Shown: one piece after another, positions 1 through 7,885 of the stretch
How the letters are laid out: each line of letters opens with the position of its first letter
Numbering within the stretch: the stretch's first letter is position 1
Notes under the pieces: generated by a model
What the model saw: only the letters and a program-made list of their open reading frames with translations
The model's database searches: none
What the model was told of the DNA's origin: nothing
DNA from: Candidatus Acidiferrum typicum
GTDB lineage: Bacteria > Acidobacteriota > Terriglobia > Acidiferrales > UBA7541
Assembly (NCBI GenBank): GCA_002478115.1
Contig: DLMH01000168.1
Span: forward strand, 51,322 to 115,321
Direction: 5' to 3'
Length of the DNA stretch: 64,000 nucleotides
Program-made: the position numbers and the translations under genes

Positions 1-687
1 CTCAATCCATGCGCGAAGCTCCCGGACCGTGGTCGCCTCGGCCTTCTTGTCTTTCAGGATGGCAGCGGCGTTCCGATATTGCGGAAAGCATTCCTGTAGA
101 GCGCGGCGTTGGTCGTTAGGCTGCAACCTTGCGATTTCAAATGCATGAGCAACCGTCAGCTTGTCCTCGTAGAATGCTTGCTTCGCTTCGGGAATGAGTT
201 GAATCAAGCGCAGTCTCCCGTTGACGTATGCGGGTGACCTGCCCACTCGGGAAGCAATGCTTTCCACGGCGTAGGTGTCAGGCTGGAGTTCAATTAGCGC
301 GGCGTATCCCTGCGCCTCGTCGAGCGGATGCACGTCCACGCGCTGCACGTTCTCGATGACCTGTAGCTCTAATGCTTGAGCGTCGGTCAATTCGCGCACA
401 GTCGCGGGGATGCTTTCGCGCTTTGCGAGTTTGGAGGCCCGGAAGCGGCGCGTCCCGGCCACAAGCTCATACGTGCCCGCTTCCCCTTCGGGAAGCGGAC
501 GCAAGAGAATCGGTTGGAGGACGCCGTGTTGTCTGATGTTGTCCGCGAGTTCCGCCAGCTTCACTTCATCAAAGAAGCGTCGCGGGTTGGTCTTGGATTC
601 GCGGATTTTCGCTAAAGGAATGTCCTGAATAGATGAAACCACAGGGGGTACTGATTTCGTTCCACTTGCTACCATCGTTGCGTTCAT
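1..687 (-). CDS. ParB/RepB/Spo0J-family protein, N-terminal part (runs off the left edge)
   Basis: I read this reverse-strand frame directly; it is open from the ATG at 687 to the window edge (229 codons). The protein has a ParB N-terminal nuclease-like fold signature: a segment LAKIRESKTNPRRFF near residue 22, then AGTRRFRA (the usual ERRxRA-like box), then ENVQRVDVHPLDEAQGY, the arginine-rich ParB box that binds CTP in family members. A helix-turn-helix-like segment with VGRSPAYVNGRLRL follows. A good ribosome site (AAGGAG) lies about 10 nt upstream of the ATG. ParB proteins bind parS-like sites in plasmid or chromosome partition, but lone ParB homologues are also common on integrative elements, sometimes as transcription factors. 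No ParA partner is visible. The neighbourhood favours a plasmid- or ICE-derived copy rather than the chromosomal segregation gene. Confidence 0.9.
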   Translation of the reverse strand, partial: MNATMVASGTKSVPPVVSSIQDIPLAKIRESKTNPRRFFDEVKLAELADNIRQHGVLQPILLRPLPEGEAGTYELVAGTRRFRASKLAKRESIPATVRELTDAQALELQVIENVQRVDVHPLDEAQGYAALIELQPDTYAVESIASRVGRSPAYVNGRLRLIQLIPEAKQAFYEDKLTVAHAFEIARLQPNDQRRALQECFPQYRNAAAILKDKKAEATTVRELRAWIE

Positions 688-724
688 TTCTTCTAGTCTC
701 CTTTTTCTAAGAAATTTGTTGGGC

Positions 725-1015
725 CTAATATTCTTCGGGTAGCAAAAGCGTGGTCACAGAACGGTCCGATTCCGTGATAATCCACAACTTGTCGCCAGCG
801 TGTGTGCGATAGGCGCTCAAGAGCCGGAACCCGTGCTCTAGGCTGTAGTCGTTTTCCTTGTGGTCCTCGTCGGACAAATCGCCCCACTCGCGGTTGACAT
901 GGCGTGTGAGGAACTCGCCCGGCTGTTGTCCTGCCTTCTTAAGCGCGGCCAAAGCGCCCGGTGTTGCGACGATCTGGCCGAGTTCAAAAGCAGGTTGTTT
1001 GCTGAGTTGTTGCAT
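725..1015 (-). CDS. Small conserved hypothetical protein next to parB
   Basis: This encodes 96 residues beginning MQQLSKQPAFELG. I prefer the ATG at 1015 over an upstream in-frame start at 1087 because AAAGGAG lies about 8 nt before it and the extra upstream residues look non-coding. The protein is acidic and soluble, with no signal peptide or membrane segment. It has an alternating pattern ending in a beta-rich stretch (RTHAGDKLWIITESDRSVTTLLLPEEY). I do not recognise a named domain. Its leader resembles that of the downstream parB-like gene (similar A-rich ribosome site), and both are read leftward, so they may be co-expressed. Similar small acidic proteins occur with ParB on plasmids and integrative elements; that link is general knowledge, not something the sequence proves. 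Confidence 0.75.
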   Translation of the reverse strand: MQQLSKQPAFELGQIVATPGALAALKKAGQQPGEFLTRHVNREWGDLSDEDHKENDYSLEHGFRLLSAYRTHAGDKLWIITESDRSVTTLLLPEEY

Positions 1016-1359
1016 TGGAAAAACTCCTTTCGTTAGTTTTGTTTTTTGCTTCTTAGAGGCACCGCCAGAGTGGTGCATTAAAAGCAAATGCCCTTCCTGG
1101 CGGGGCGAGGCGCCTGGCCGTCCGCGCTGTCAAGGCCGCGTGGTTTTCGCGTTCATCGGAACGGAGTGAAGAGCCTTGACAGAAGAAGCGGGCGGTCCAG
1201 GCGCAGGTTTTCAGCAGGAAGGGCGGAATACTTTGTATCTATTGGGAGATTGTGGGACAGCTTGAAGGACCGGTGCCTAGGTGTAAGTTTTGGCCTGGTC
1301 TAAAGCGCGTGTAGGCATCAGGTCAGCAACCTTGTTACGAAGAAACCGTTGGAGGCAGG
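1016..1359. other. Intergenic stretch without a convincing gene
   Basis: About 340 bases separate the small ORF from the TrlF-like gene. The open frames here are short, lack ribosome sites and look like chance. I see no tRNA, no clear terminator with a T-run, and no repeat. It presumably carries the promoter for the leftward small ORF and parB-like gene and the 3' trailer of the TrlF-like gene. Confidence 0.5.
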
Positions 1360-4359
1360 TCATACTTCAGGGAGGGAGTATTTTCGCTCACGTCGTTGGA
1401 AGGCCTCGGTTCCGCCTTCGAGAATCTTGCAAACGTCTTCTCTGATCCCGGTTCCTCCCGACGCTATCGTGTTTTCTAGTGCCCCTGATCGATATTTTAT
1501 CTTAGGGTCGCGGGAACCATCGAAATTGGCCACAATAACTTCCTCAGCATCCGTGTTAACGACTAAGTTTGGATTATGAGTGATGATGATGATCTGCCGA
1601 GTTTTCTTTCTCTTTCGAAAGTATTCCACAAGGCTGGGATAGACCGACAAATTATCTAAATTGTCGTCCGGCTGGTCAATAATAAGGGGGCGGTTATCGT
1701 CTTGCTCCGCTTCCAAATACAATAGAAGGAGGACAATGCCTTTCTCACCGGGCGACAAGAATTGCAAATCTTTGCCGTCATATTTGATTGAATAACTCAC
1801 AGAAAATGGATCGGTGTTGAAAAACCAGTCAGCGAACTCAAGCGACCGCTTTTCTTTTCTTAAGATTTCCTGAATCGAGCCGTATTCCGGTGCACTCAGG
1901 ATCGTTTCCCAAAGTATCTTCACACTATCTGCCACTCGTGCTTGGGAAAATCCGTCTTGTTCGATCGATACAAAGAAGTCCCTGAGGGCGATCTCTAGAG
2001 AGTTTTCTTCTCTAAGCACCTTGCGACGATCTACTAAATCATAACCGTTGATTGCGTGCCCGGGGATATTGAAGGTTATCTTCGATACGAACTCTAGCCG
2101 TCTGGCAGTTTCGTTTGAGCTTAGGAGTGCATCCTGCAGAGGCTTGTAGAGAGCCTCCAACTGGCGCTGCTCCTCTTTCAAAAGATCAAAATGCTCTGTG
2201 TATTTCTGCAGCCTGGTTTTTTGGTCCTTATCGCGGCGAGGAATATAGAGGTCGTCGATTTCTTTGATCTCCTTTTGCAGCGAGGCGATGGCATCTTCAA
2301 GCGTTCGTTTGTCTTTCTGAAACTTGTCGTGCTCACGCTTGCTCGCCTCCGTTAGCTGCGACTTCTGGTCCAGTTGACGAATCGCCGATTCAAGTGAATT
2401 CAAGGAGGCCAGGTCCGGCTGTTCTGGCCGGCCTTCTTTTTTGACCCGGATTGCCTCGCCAATTTCTCTCCTTTTGGTTACCAGAAGGCCAGAAAGTTCA
2501 GGCGGTACTGCTAGTTTGAATCTATCCTTCTGGGTGCCAAGGCCGGCCGTATCGAGTAATGCGCTCATGTCCTCATTAAAATCAGCGAGATCGCTGCGCA
2601 TTATTTCCAGCCTCGACTCAATTGTGTTGATGGCGGTTAATTGGGCGTTCAATGCGCTGACGTCATTCTGAAGCTGTTCTCTTGCTTTAATGAGTGCTTC
2701 CCGTTGCTTGACCTCATCCGCGATTTGTATCGGGGACTGCGGTATGTTCTTGAGCAAGGTCTCCAGCTCAGCGCGACGTAGGCTCTCGTCCCTGATCTTT
2801 TGGGCCTTTAAGGCGATTCGCGTCGATGCGCTCGAAATACTTTGGTTAAGAGATTGAATCGCTTTTTTTGCTTGGCTCTTCTTCAATTGTATTGGCTGAG
2901 TTGAGGCGTTCCTCAACTCACGAAATCCGGAGGCTCCCAGCCTTTCGCTTTTGTCTATGCGCTGAAATATCACATGCTCAATTTGTTCTTCAAGTTTTTC
3001 GGTATTTTCAGGTGCGCAGAGGCGCTCCACGAATTTTTGCGGAAGGTATTCCACCTTCTCATCTTCGAGACTGTGTTTTAGTCCAGCCGGAATTATCACT
3101 TCGCTAGAAGGACCTTGGTTCCACTTGATTGTGACTCGCGCACCTAGAATTGGTGTCGTGTTTACGAACGATTTTCTACTCGCCTTGGACAGGAACGAGT
3201 CAGATATGTCTTCGGTGCCTCTGAAGATTTTCGAACCGGCAGCAAAAGCAATTACTTCGCCAAGCGCGCTCTTTCCCGAACCGCGTCCACCGATGACCGC
3301 TACGAGATCGCGGTTAAGAGGAATCTCCTCGTCTGGAAACCAGCCTTGGCCAACGACTTTGACGCTTTTGATTATTTGATAGTCATTCTTGAGTTTAGGC
3401 GGCGTGTTGCCGACGAATACTCTCTCCCGCGGTTCGTACAGGACTTGCTTAAGGCCCTCAAAAGTGGGATCGGCTTTTATCCAGCAATATCTGTCTTGAG
3501 CAGGCTTGCAGATCTTTTCCAGATGGTGTGCATCGGAACCATGAAAACATGGTTTCAAGCTCTTAAACTCGTTGATGAATTGATCAGCGGAAAGGTCGCC
3601 TTCTCCTCGTGCCCACGCAATTGTTCCGGCATTCGCCGAGAAGATCGCATGTGCTCCTTTTAGGAGAATCTTTCGAGTTTGGTGGTCTTGTCCCTGCCAT
3701 GGCATGTCCGATTCAGATAGGTTCTCAACGAGGAGCAGGTATTTGCCTCGGAAGATGCTGGCCTTTTCATCCAGGAGTTTCTTGAGCGCCCCCGCATCGA
3801 CTGTGGCGGTTTTACAACCGACTTCGTAGTCGGAGCCCGTAAATGAGGACTCTTGAGCTTTTAGGGTGGCACCCAAACGTTCGAGGTTGGCCCGGTTTAA
3901 TGGCCAATCAGCATGTTCACCATCCGGGCTGCTATCGTAAGTGAACCTGAGCTGACCTAGAAAGTGGTCATCGATATCCTGTGGTGATACTTCGTCCGAG
4001 AAAATCACGTGATAGTTCACGCGGCGGTCAGTTCCAGATCCTCTGACGAAAGTCCCAAGCCTAAGCTCGATATTGGGTAGAACCAGCTGGATGTTCGGCA
4101 ATCTACCGCTCAGCCAAACTTCTCTAACTTTCTGATAGCCTTCAATTGAGAAATAATCCGTAATTCCGAGCACTGCGATGTCCGTTAACGTCCTGAGTTG
4201 GTTGAAGTATCGGTCCCAATCGGGCTGTCCGCCTTGTAATTTCGGGAATTGGTTGTTGAGGGCGGACATAGGGGAGTGAACATGGAGATCCCATTTCCGC
4301 CACTCCGAGCCGCTCGTCATGGCGGGAGCGGTGGCGGGTCGTAAGGAAACAGGTGTCAT
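1360..4359 (-). CDS. TrlF-family PHP-domain/SMC-like AAA ATPase, probable defence protein
   Basis: This is a 999-residue protein with two parts. The N-terminal about 310 residues are a PHP-type metal-dependent phosphoesterase domain: KWDLHVHSP (residues 22-30) carries the first HxH pair and GSDAHHLEKI (274-283) a later metal-binding Asp-His. The second part is an SMC/RecF-like ATPase. It has Walker A GGRGSGKS at 357-364 and long coiled-coil-rich helices from about 480 to 760. Near the C-terminus are an ABC-type signature (LSPGEKGI) and a Walker B region (PLIIDQPDDNLDN), followed by an ITHNPNLV switch-like segment. Proteins of this layout recur in bacterial defence islands and are thought to couple ATP hydrolysis to nucleic-acid cleavage or processing; the substrate is not known from sequence. 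The excisionase-like HTH gene lies about 100 nt upstream on the same strand. The start is uncertain; an internal ATG at 4320 is also possible. Confidence 0.9.
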   Translation of the reverse strand: MTPVSLRPATAPAMTSGSEWRKWDLHVHSPMSALNNQFPKLQGGQPDWDRYFNQLRTLTDIAVLGITDYFSIEGYQKVREVWLSGRLPNIQLVLPNIELRLGTFVRGSGTDRRVNYHVIFSDEVSPQDIDDHFLGQLRFTYDSSPDGEHADWPLNRANLERLGATLKAQESSFTGSDYEVGCKTATVDAGALKKLLDEKASIFRGKYLLLVENLSESDMPWQGQDHQTRKILLKGAHAIFSANAGTIAWARGEGDLSADQFINEFKSLKPCFHGSDAHHLEKICKPAQDRYCWIKADPTFEGLKQVLYEPRERVFVGNTPPKLKNDYQIIKSVKVVGQGWFPDEEIPLNRDLVAVIGGRGSGKSALGEVIAFAAGSKIFRGTEDISDSFLSKASRKSFVNTTPILGARVTIKWNQGPSSEVIIPAGLKHSLEDEKVEYLPQKFVERLCAPENTEKLEEQIEHVIFQRIDKSERLGASGFRELRNASTQPIQLKKSQAKKAIQSLNQSISSASTRIALKAQKIRDESLRRAELETLLKNIPQSPIQIADEVKQREALIKAREQLQNDVSALNAQLTAINTIESRLEIMRSDLADFNEDMSALLDTAGLGTQKDRFKLAVPPELSGLLVTKRREIGEAIRVKKEGRPEQPDLASLNSLESAIRQLDQKSQLTEASKREHDKFQKDKRTLEDAIASLQKEIKEIDDLYIPRRDKDQKTRLQKYTEHFDLLKEEQRQLEALYKPLQDALLSSNETARRLEFVSKITFNIPGHAINGYDLVDRRKVLREENSLEIALRDFFVSIEQDGFSQARVADSVKILWETILSAPEYGSIQEILRKEKRSLEFADWFFNTDPFSVSYSIKYDGKDLQFLSPGEKGIVLLLLYLEAEQDDNRPLIIDQPDDNLDNLSVYPSLVEYFRKRKKTRQIIIITHNPNLVVNTDAEEVIVANFDGSRDPKIKYRSGALENTIASGGTGIREDVCKILEGGTEAFQRRERKYSLPEV

Positions 4360-4462
4360 TGGACGTGATGGTTCCCGTGCTTAGGGGATTCTTTACCTAC
4401 TCGACCTATTTCCTGAAGTATACATCTATCTAGGACGAGTTGAGTGATAGCAACGAAAGCGT

Positions 4463-4705
4463 TCACTTACGAGGACGGCCAGTCCGCTTAGGCTTGTAAT
4501 GTTCGACCTCGCGGCGATCCAAGAGTAGCTTGCCTCCTATGCTCAAGGTGCGAAATCGTCCCTTCTTGATCAGGCGTCCGATCGCTTGAGGCGAAACACC
4601 CCGAATGCGAGCAGCTTCAGACTGCGACACCCATTTATTCGCAACCAAATCTTTTTTTGATAAAGTGGTTGAATTATTCAACCCTTTTCGTTTATGCTTT
4701 GACAT
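4463..4705 (-). CDS. Excisionase/MerR-like helix-turn-helix DNA-binding protein
   Basis: This is an 80-residue, strongly basic protein. Residues about 25-72 form a winged-helix HTH of the excisionase/HTH_17 type: WVSQSEAARIRGVSPQAIGRLIKKGR, split by a turn, then a wing leading to LLLDRREVEHYKP. The tail (KPKRTGRPRK) looks like an AT-hook. Such proteins act as recombination directionality factors of integrative elements or as small repressors. It is read in the same direction as, and just upstream of, the TrlF-like gene. It could therefore regulate that gene, or it could be the excisionase of the island inferred from the tRNA-Ile fragment near 21.3 kb. No integrase is visible inside the window. 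Confidence 0.8.
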   Translation of the reverse strand: MSKHKRKGLNNSTTLSKKDLVANKWVSQSEAARIRGVSPQAIGRLIKKGRFRTLSIGGKLLLDRREVEHYKPKRTGRPRK

Positions 4706-5277
4706 GAGCTGGTCGCACTATCGTGCCTTGGACTGTGTGAGTCTGCTCCGAGAGCCTCAGACGTCGCAGCAACTTTAGGTTCTTGTTCTGACGGGACGCG
4801 TCGGTGCTATCAACACCGAACACGTCCCTGACCACCATCACCTCTCAGGGAGGCGACGATGGCTGCCACTGAAACTATCCGTATTGTACTTTATGCGCAA
4901 GCTGGGTCTGGCTTGTGTTTTCCTTGCATCTTCCAACCGTCCGATAGGTCTGAGCGTTCGCCGCCCAAAGTTGGTGATGCGGCATCTTGCGGTCGCAATC
5001 CCTGCCACGGCAGCCTTTCGTGCATCGGCTTTCGTGGACCCTGGATGGGCACGACCGCCTTAATTCTGCTCGCGATTTAGAAATTGTGACCGTTTCTGGG
5101 CGATGTTCCGACCACAAACGAGGTATTTCACCGCTTGTACGTGGCAACGGCACAGTATCTGACGCTCGGTGACCAGCCGCTTTCTCCGCGCGCCATGAGA
5201 TGAAAGCGGCCGGCTCCCGCGCGATTGTTAAATTGCGGAGTGCGGATAACGAGCTGCAATGAACAGAGGAGATTGCA
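4706..5277. other. Gene-poor gap; one doubtful small ORF at 4859-5080
   Basis: This 570-base gap lies between two divergent genes. A plus-strand ORF of 73 codons starts at 4859 behind a reasonable AGGGAGG ribosome site, but its product is Cys/Pro/Ser-rich and resembles nothing I know. An overlapping minus ORF of 92 codons (4875-5153) looks equally random. I do not call either a gene. The region probably contains the promoters for the HTH gene and for the gene at 5278. Confidence 0.45.
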
Positions 5278-5742
5278 ATGGAAAAAGCACATCTGTATGA
5301 AGCGCTGTATTTGGTGAACCACGGTATTGACGAAGCTGTTCGGGGAGTTCAACGCCTGAAGAAATCTCCCCACCTCTTTATGGAGGCCTACCACAAGTCC
5401 ATGGCTGGTCTCGAACGGCGTCGTTCTAGGATCAACCTGCAATTCATGCTCGAAATGCGCAAGCTGGAAGAAGACGATGAGTCCCGCTTCGAGGAAGAAT
5501 ACAACGTCTGGCTGTCCGATGAACCCCTAACCAACGACGAAATCTGTCAATTAATGCGCGTCGTCGAACGCGAGCGCAAACTGGAAAGGAAACCGCCGTT
5601 GGTGCAGTTTCTCCCCCGGAGCAAGCGCCCGAAGAATGCGCCTAAAAAAACCGAAGGGGTCCACTCCAGCCACAAACTAACTGGTTCGCCGACACACGCT
5701 TCGGGCGTCGAGAGCAGAGTGCCGGAGGAGGCGCATGCCTAG
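5278..5742 (+). CDS. Hypothetical helical, charged protein
   Basis: This encodes 154 residues starting MEKAHLYEALYLVNHG. A GAGGAG ribosome site lies 6-11 nt before the ATG, which supports the start. Residues 1-110 are predicted to be almost wholly helical and highly charged, with many Glu, Arg and Lys residues (LEMRKLEEDDESRFEEEY). The last 40 residues are Pro/Ser/Lys-rich and probably disordered. There is no signal peptide, membrane segment or catalytic motif that I recognise. It precedes the XRE regulator gene on the same strand by about 150 nt and sits inside the mobile region, so an accessory-element protein is likely. Function is unknown. Confidence 0.6.
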   Translation: MEKAHLYEALYLVNHGIDEAVRGVQRLKKSPHLFMEAYHKSMAGLERRRSRINLQFMLEMRKLEEDDESRFEEEYNVWLSDEPLTNDEICQLMRVVERERKLERKPPLVQFLPRSKRPKNAPKKTEGVHSSHKLTGSPTHASGVESRVPEEAHA

Positions 5743-5895
5743 GAAGAGAAAACTAAGGCCGTATGTGACGGGGACAGACCCCTAACTCCGATTGGGGCGA
5801 ACACGGGGAGTGTCAACATTTTGGACGACAGCATGTCAGGTTGGGGGTTAGAGTCTTGGTGGTAGCTAAACTCGGTGACAGGAGGCAAAATCACC

Positions 5896-6291
5896 GTGAT
5901 AATTGGAGACCGCTTGCGTGATATGCGCGAGCAGAAGAAGCTCTCGCAAGGTGACATTGAAAAGCGGACGGGCCTGTTTCGATGCTACATTTCGCGCGTC
6001 GAAAACGGCCACACCGTTCCGGCGATCGAAACGCTAGAAAAGCTGGCTCGTGCGCTGGAAGTTCCTCTTTACCAGCTTTTCTATGATGGTGAAGAGCCGC
6101 CCAAACTGCCCAATCTCCCCAGGCGGAAGTCGTCTGAAGACATCGCTTGGGGAAGTTCCGGCAAGAACGGGCGCTTTCTTAACAAGCTTCGTCGCTTGCT
6201 GGCTAAAACTGAGGAAGCGGATCGCAAGCTTCTTCTACACATGGCCCAGAAAATGGCCCGACCAAGGAATGGTCGAACCGCAAGCAACTAA
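5896..6291 (+). CDS. XRE-family helix-turn-helix transcriptional regulator
   Basis: This is a 131-residue protein whose first 62 residues are a typical Cro/C1-type HTH: GDRLRDMREQKKLSQGDIEK, then YISRVENGHTVPAIETLEKL and ARALEVPLYQLFYDG. I place the start at the GTG at 5896 because AGGAGG lies at 5880-5885, an ideal distance; an upstream in-frame GTG at 5875 overlaps that site. The C-terminal half is a basic, helical extension (KLRRLLAKTEEADRKLLLHMAQKMA) of a kind found in standalone regulators, perhaps for dimerisation. XRE proteins of this size commonly control restriction-modification or element-transfer genes. Here it is not directly joined to either, so its target is a guess. Confidence 0.85.
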   Translation: MIIGDRLRDMREQKKLSQGDIEKRTGLFRCYISRVENGHTVPAIETLEKLARALEVPLYQLFYDGEEPPKLPNLPRRKSSEDIAWGSSGKNGRFLNKLRRLLAKTEEADRKLLLHMAQKMARPRNGRTASN

Positions 6292-6382
6292 AACCGGATT
6301 GCCGGGTTGGATGCAGATAGCCGTTAGAATTGGTCAGAAAGGACTCAAGCCACACCGAAGTGTGGCTGCAAAGGGTGACAAG

Positions 6383-6883
6383 ATGGACTTGCGCTGCCCG
6401 AAGTGCAACAGTACCGATTTCAAGAAGGTCTCTTTGGCATACCAAGAGGGACTTTACGGCAGTGACGCCCGTACCCGCCTGAGTGCCGCTTTGGTCGGGG
6501 GTAACGGGCCGGACCTCATAGTTGGCCGCGCGACAACACGGGTATCCAATCAATCCGCCCTATCGAAGCAGCTGAGCCCTCCGGTAAAGTGGTCCTACCT
6601 GAAGGTTGGCTCTTGGTCTGTCTTGGCATTTCTCTGCGTCGGCTGGTTGGTCTTTTACGTCAACACCGTGACGACGAATTCCTCAACTGTGTCGTCTCCG
6701 CCATTGACGTTCTTCACTTTGATTTCCGCCGCTATCTTCGTTGTTCTGTTATTCCTGGTCTGGAAGCACAATCACTCCACATACCAGACGCGATTTGCTG
6801 AGTGGGACCGCACCTTTCTTTGCTCGCGTTGCGGCGCTGTTAGCGAACAACCCCTTGGCAAAGGCCGACCTGATTCAGTTTGA
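6383..6883 (+). CDS. Zinc-ribbon membrane protein of unknown function
   Basis: This encodes 166 residues starting MDLRCPKCNSTDFKK. The N-terminal CPKC pair and a C-terminal CSRCG pair (near residues 152-156) each look like half of a zinc ribbon and could bind one metal together. Between them are two clear transmembrane helices (SWSVLAFLCVGWLVFYV and FFTLISAAIFVVLLFLVW). Both ends are therefore probably cytoplasmic, with a short loop outside. The longer frame upstream (from 6050) overlaps the XRE gene and is not needed; the ATG at 6383 has a weak AAGGG ribosome site. It ends 9 nt before the convergent EVE-nuclease gene. No function can be assigned; a membrane sensor or anchor role is possible. 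Confidence 0.65.
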   Translation: MDLRCPKCNSTDFKKVSLAYQEGLYGSDARTRLSAALVGGNGPDLIVGRATTRVSNQSALSKQLSPPVKWSYLKVGSWSVLAFLCVGWLVFYVNTVTTNSSTVSSPPLTFFTLISAAIFVVLLFLVWKHNHSTYQTRFAEWDRTFLCSRCGAVSEQPLGKGRPDSV

Positions 6884-6892
6884 CGAGTGGCC

Positions 6893-7822
6893 TCATGTGA
6901 ATTGGCCGTTCGCGTTATCCACGAAGGCAGCCTTTTCGGGCCAGACAAGACTGATGTTCCGCTGAGGAAGCCAGTTGACCGAGTTCGGATGGGGCTTTCT
7001 AGGTAAGAGAATGGCCATGTTGGGCTTTCCGAATTTCTTCTCGACTTGAAAGGCGTAGTCCAAAAGCTGGCCGACGGCCATGCGTATGTGTTCCCTGCTG
7101 ATCGAGCTCTTTGCCTCGATCAAATTTCGGCGCTTCATTTCGAAGCCATCGCACTGAAGGTTTCCATATTTTGTTGTGGCGAGATTGCGTCCACGACGTT
7201 TCAACCAGCGCTGATAGCCTATCAGCAGGCAAGCTTCATTTTTCCTTGCCTTCGTAACTTGCTTTTTTGAACGAACCAAATAGTCCAGTTGATGGTGTCT
7301 CGGAGAATCCACCAGTTGGGTTTCGCTGAGGCGATGTTCCTCAGATCTGACCAGGAGTGGCTTTGCTGAATCTCTCTCCCCCCTTCGTGGGAGTTGGCGC
7401 TCCATCCATTTGCAAACTCGCGCTTGAGCCTTATTAGTGTCGGGGTAAAGTCTCGTCAAAGAGGCGGTATGGTGAAGAATGTTAACGATGTGGATGTCAG
7501 CCGGCGCTTTGCTCGTGGCGACAAATGGTGAGAGTTGTCTCATGGCGCCGAAATGTTCGGGTGTCTTTACAAGCTTAGTCGTCCGTTTAGCTCCGCCCTT
7601 AACTACCCCGAAGCCGACAATTTCTGGCGCCCAATGGTGGCGTCTAGCAATTAGAATAACGTCTCCAGGCACGATCTCATGCACGAATCTATAGCCGATC
7701 TGGTGGTCGCCCGGCTTGTATCCCATGAAAGCCGCGTGTCCGCGGACTGATGCTCGCTTCCAACCGGGGACAGTCGGATTGTGGTTCTTGACGTTAGGGG
7801 ATACCAACCAATACGATCTCAT
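6893..7822 (-). CDS. EVE/PUA-like domain fused to a PD-(D/E)xK nuclease (predicted modification-dependent restriction enzyme)
   Basis: This is a 309-residue protein. The N-terminus (MRSYWLVSPNV, then VPGDVILIARRHHWAPEIVGFGVV) resembles an EVE/PUA-like fold; such domains bind modified bases such as methylcytosine in flipped-out form. The C-terminal half has LQCDGF, about a dozen residues, then LIEAKSSIS, fitting the D...(E/x)xK catalytic pattern of restriction-like nucleases, followed by a helical IRMAVGQLLDY motif. By family logic it would cut DNA carrying modified bases. It is the last gene of the minus-strand run that starts with the SNF2 helicase and lies about 60 nt after res. I chose the ATG at 7822; a TTG at 7840 is an alternative. 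Domain names are from motif reading, not a profile search. Confidence 0.65.
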   Translation of the reverse strand: MRSYWLVSPNVKNHNPTVPGWKRASVRGHAAFMGYKPGDHQIGYRFVHEIVPGDVILIARRHHWAPEIVGFGVVKGGAKRTTKLVKTPEHFGAMRQLSPFVATSKAPADIHIVNILHHTASLTRLYPDTNKAQARVCKWMERQLPRRGERDSAKPLLVRSEEHRLSETQLVDSPRHHQLDYLVRSKKQVTKARKNEACLLIGYQRWLKRRGRNLATTKYGNLQCDGFEMKRRNLIEAKSSISREHIRMAVGQLLDYAFQVEKKFGKPNMAILLPRKPHPNSVNWLPQRNISLVWPEKAAFVDNANGQFT

Positions 7823-7885
7823 GTATTCGAAGCACCGCAACTTCTTTTGATATTCGCAAAATGACTTTTAGCGCTTACCAACCGT

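Noticed and set aside
4859..5080. Small ORF with a good ribosome site
   Set aside because: The translated product has the composition of random sequence and a competing antisense ORF; left as a remark in the gap entry only.
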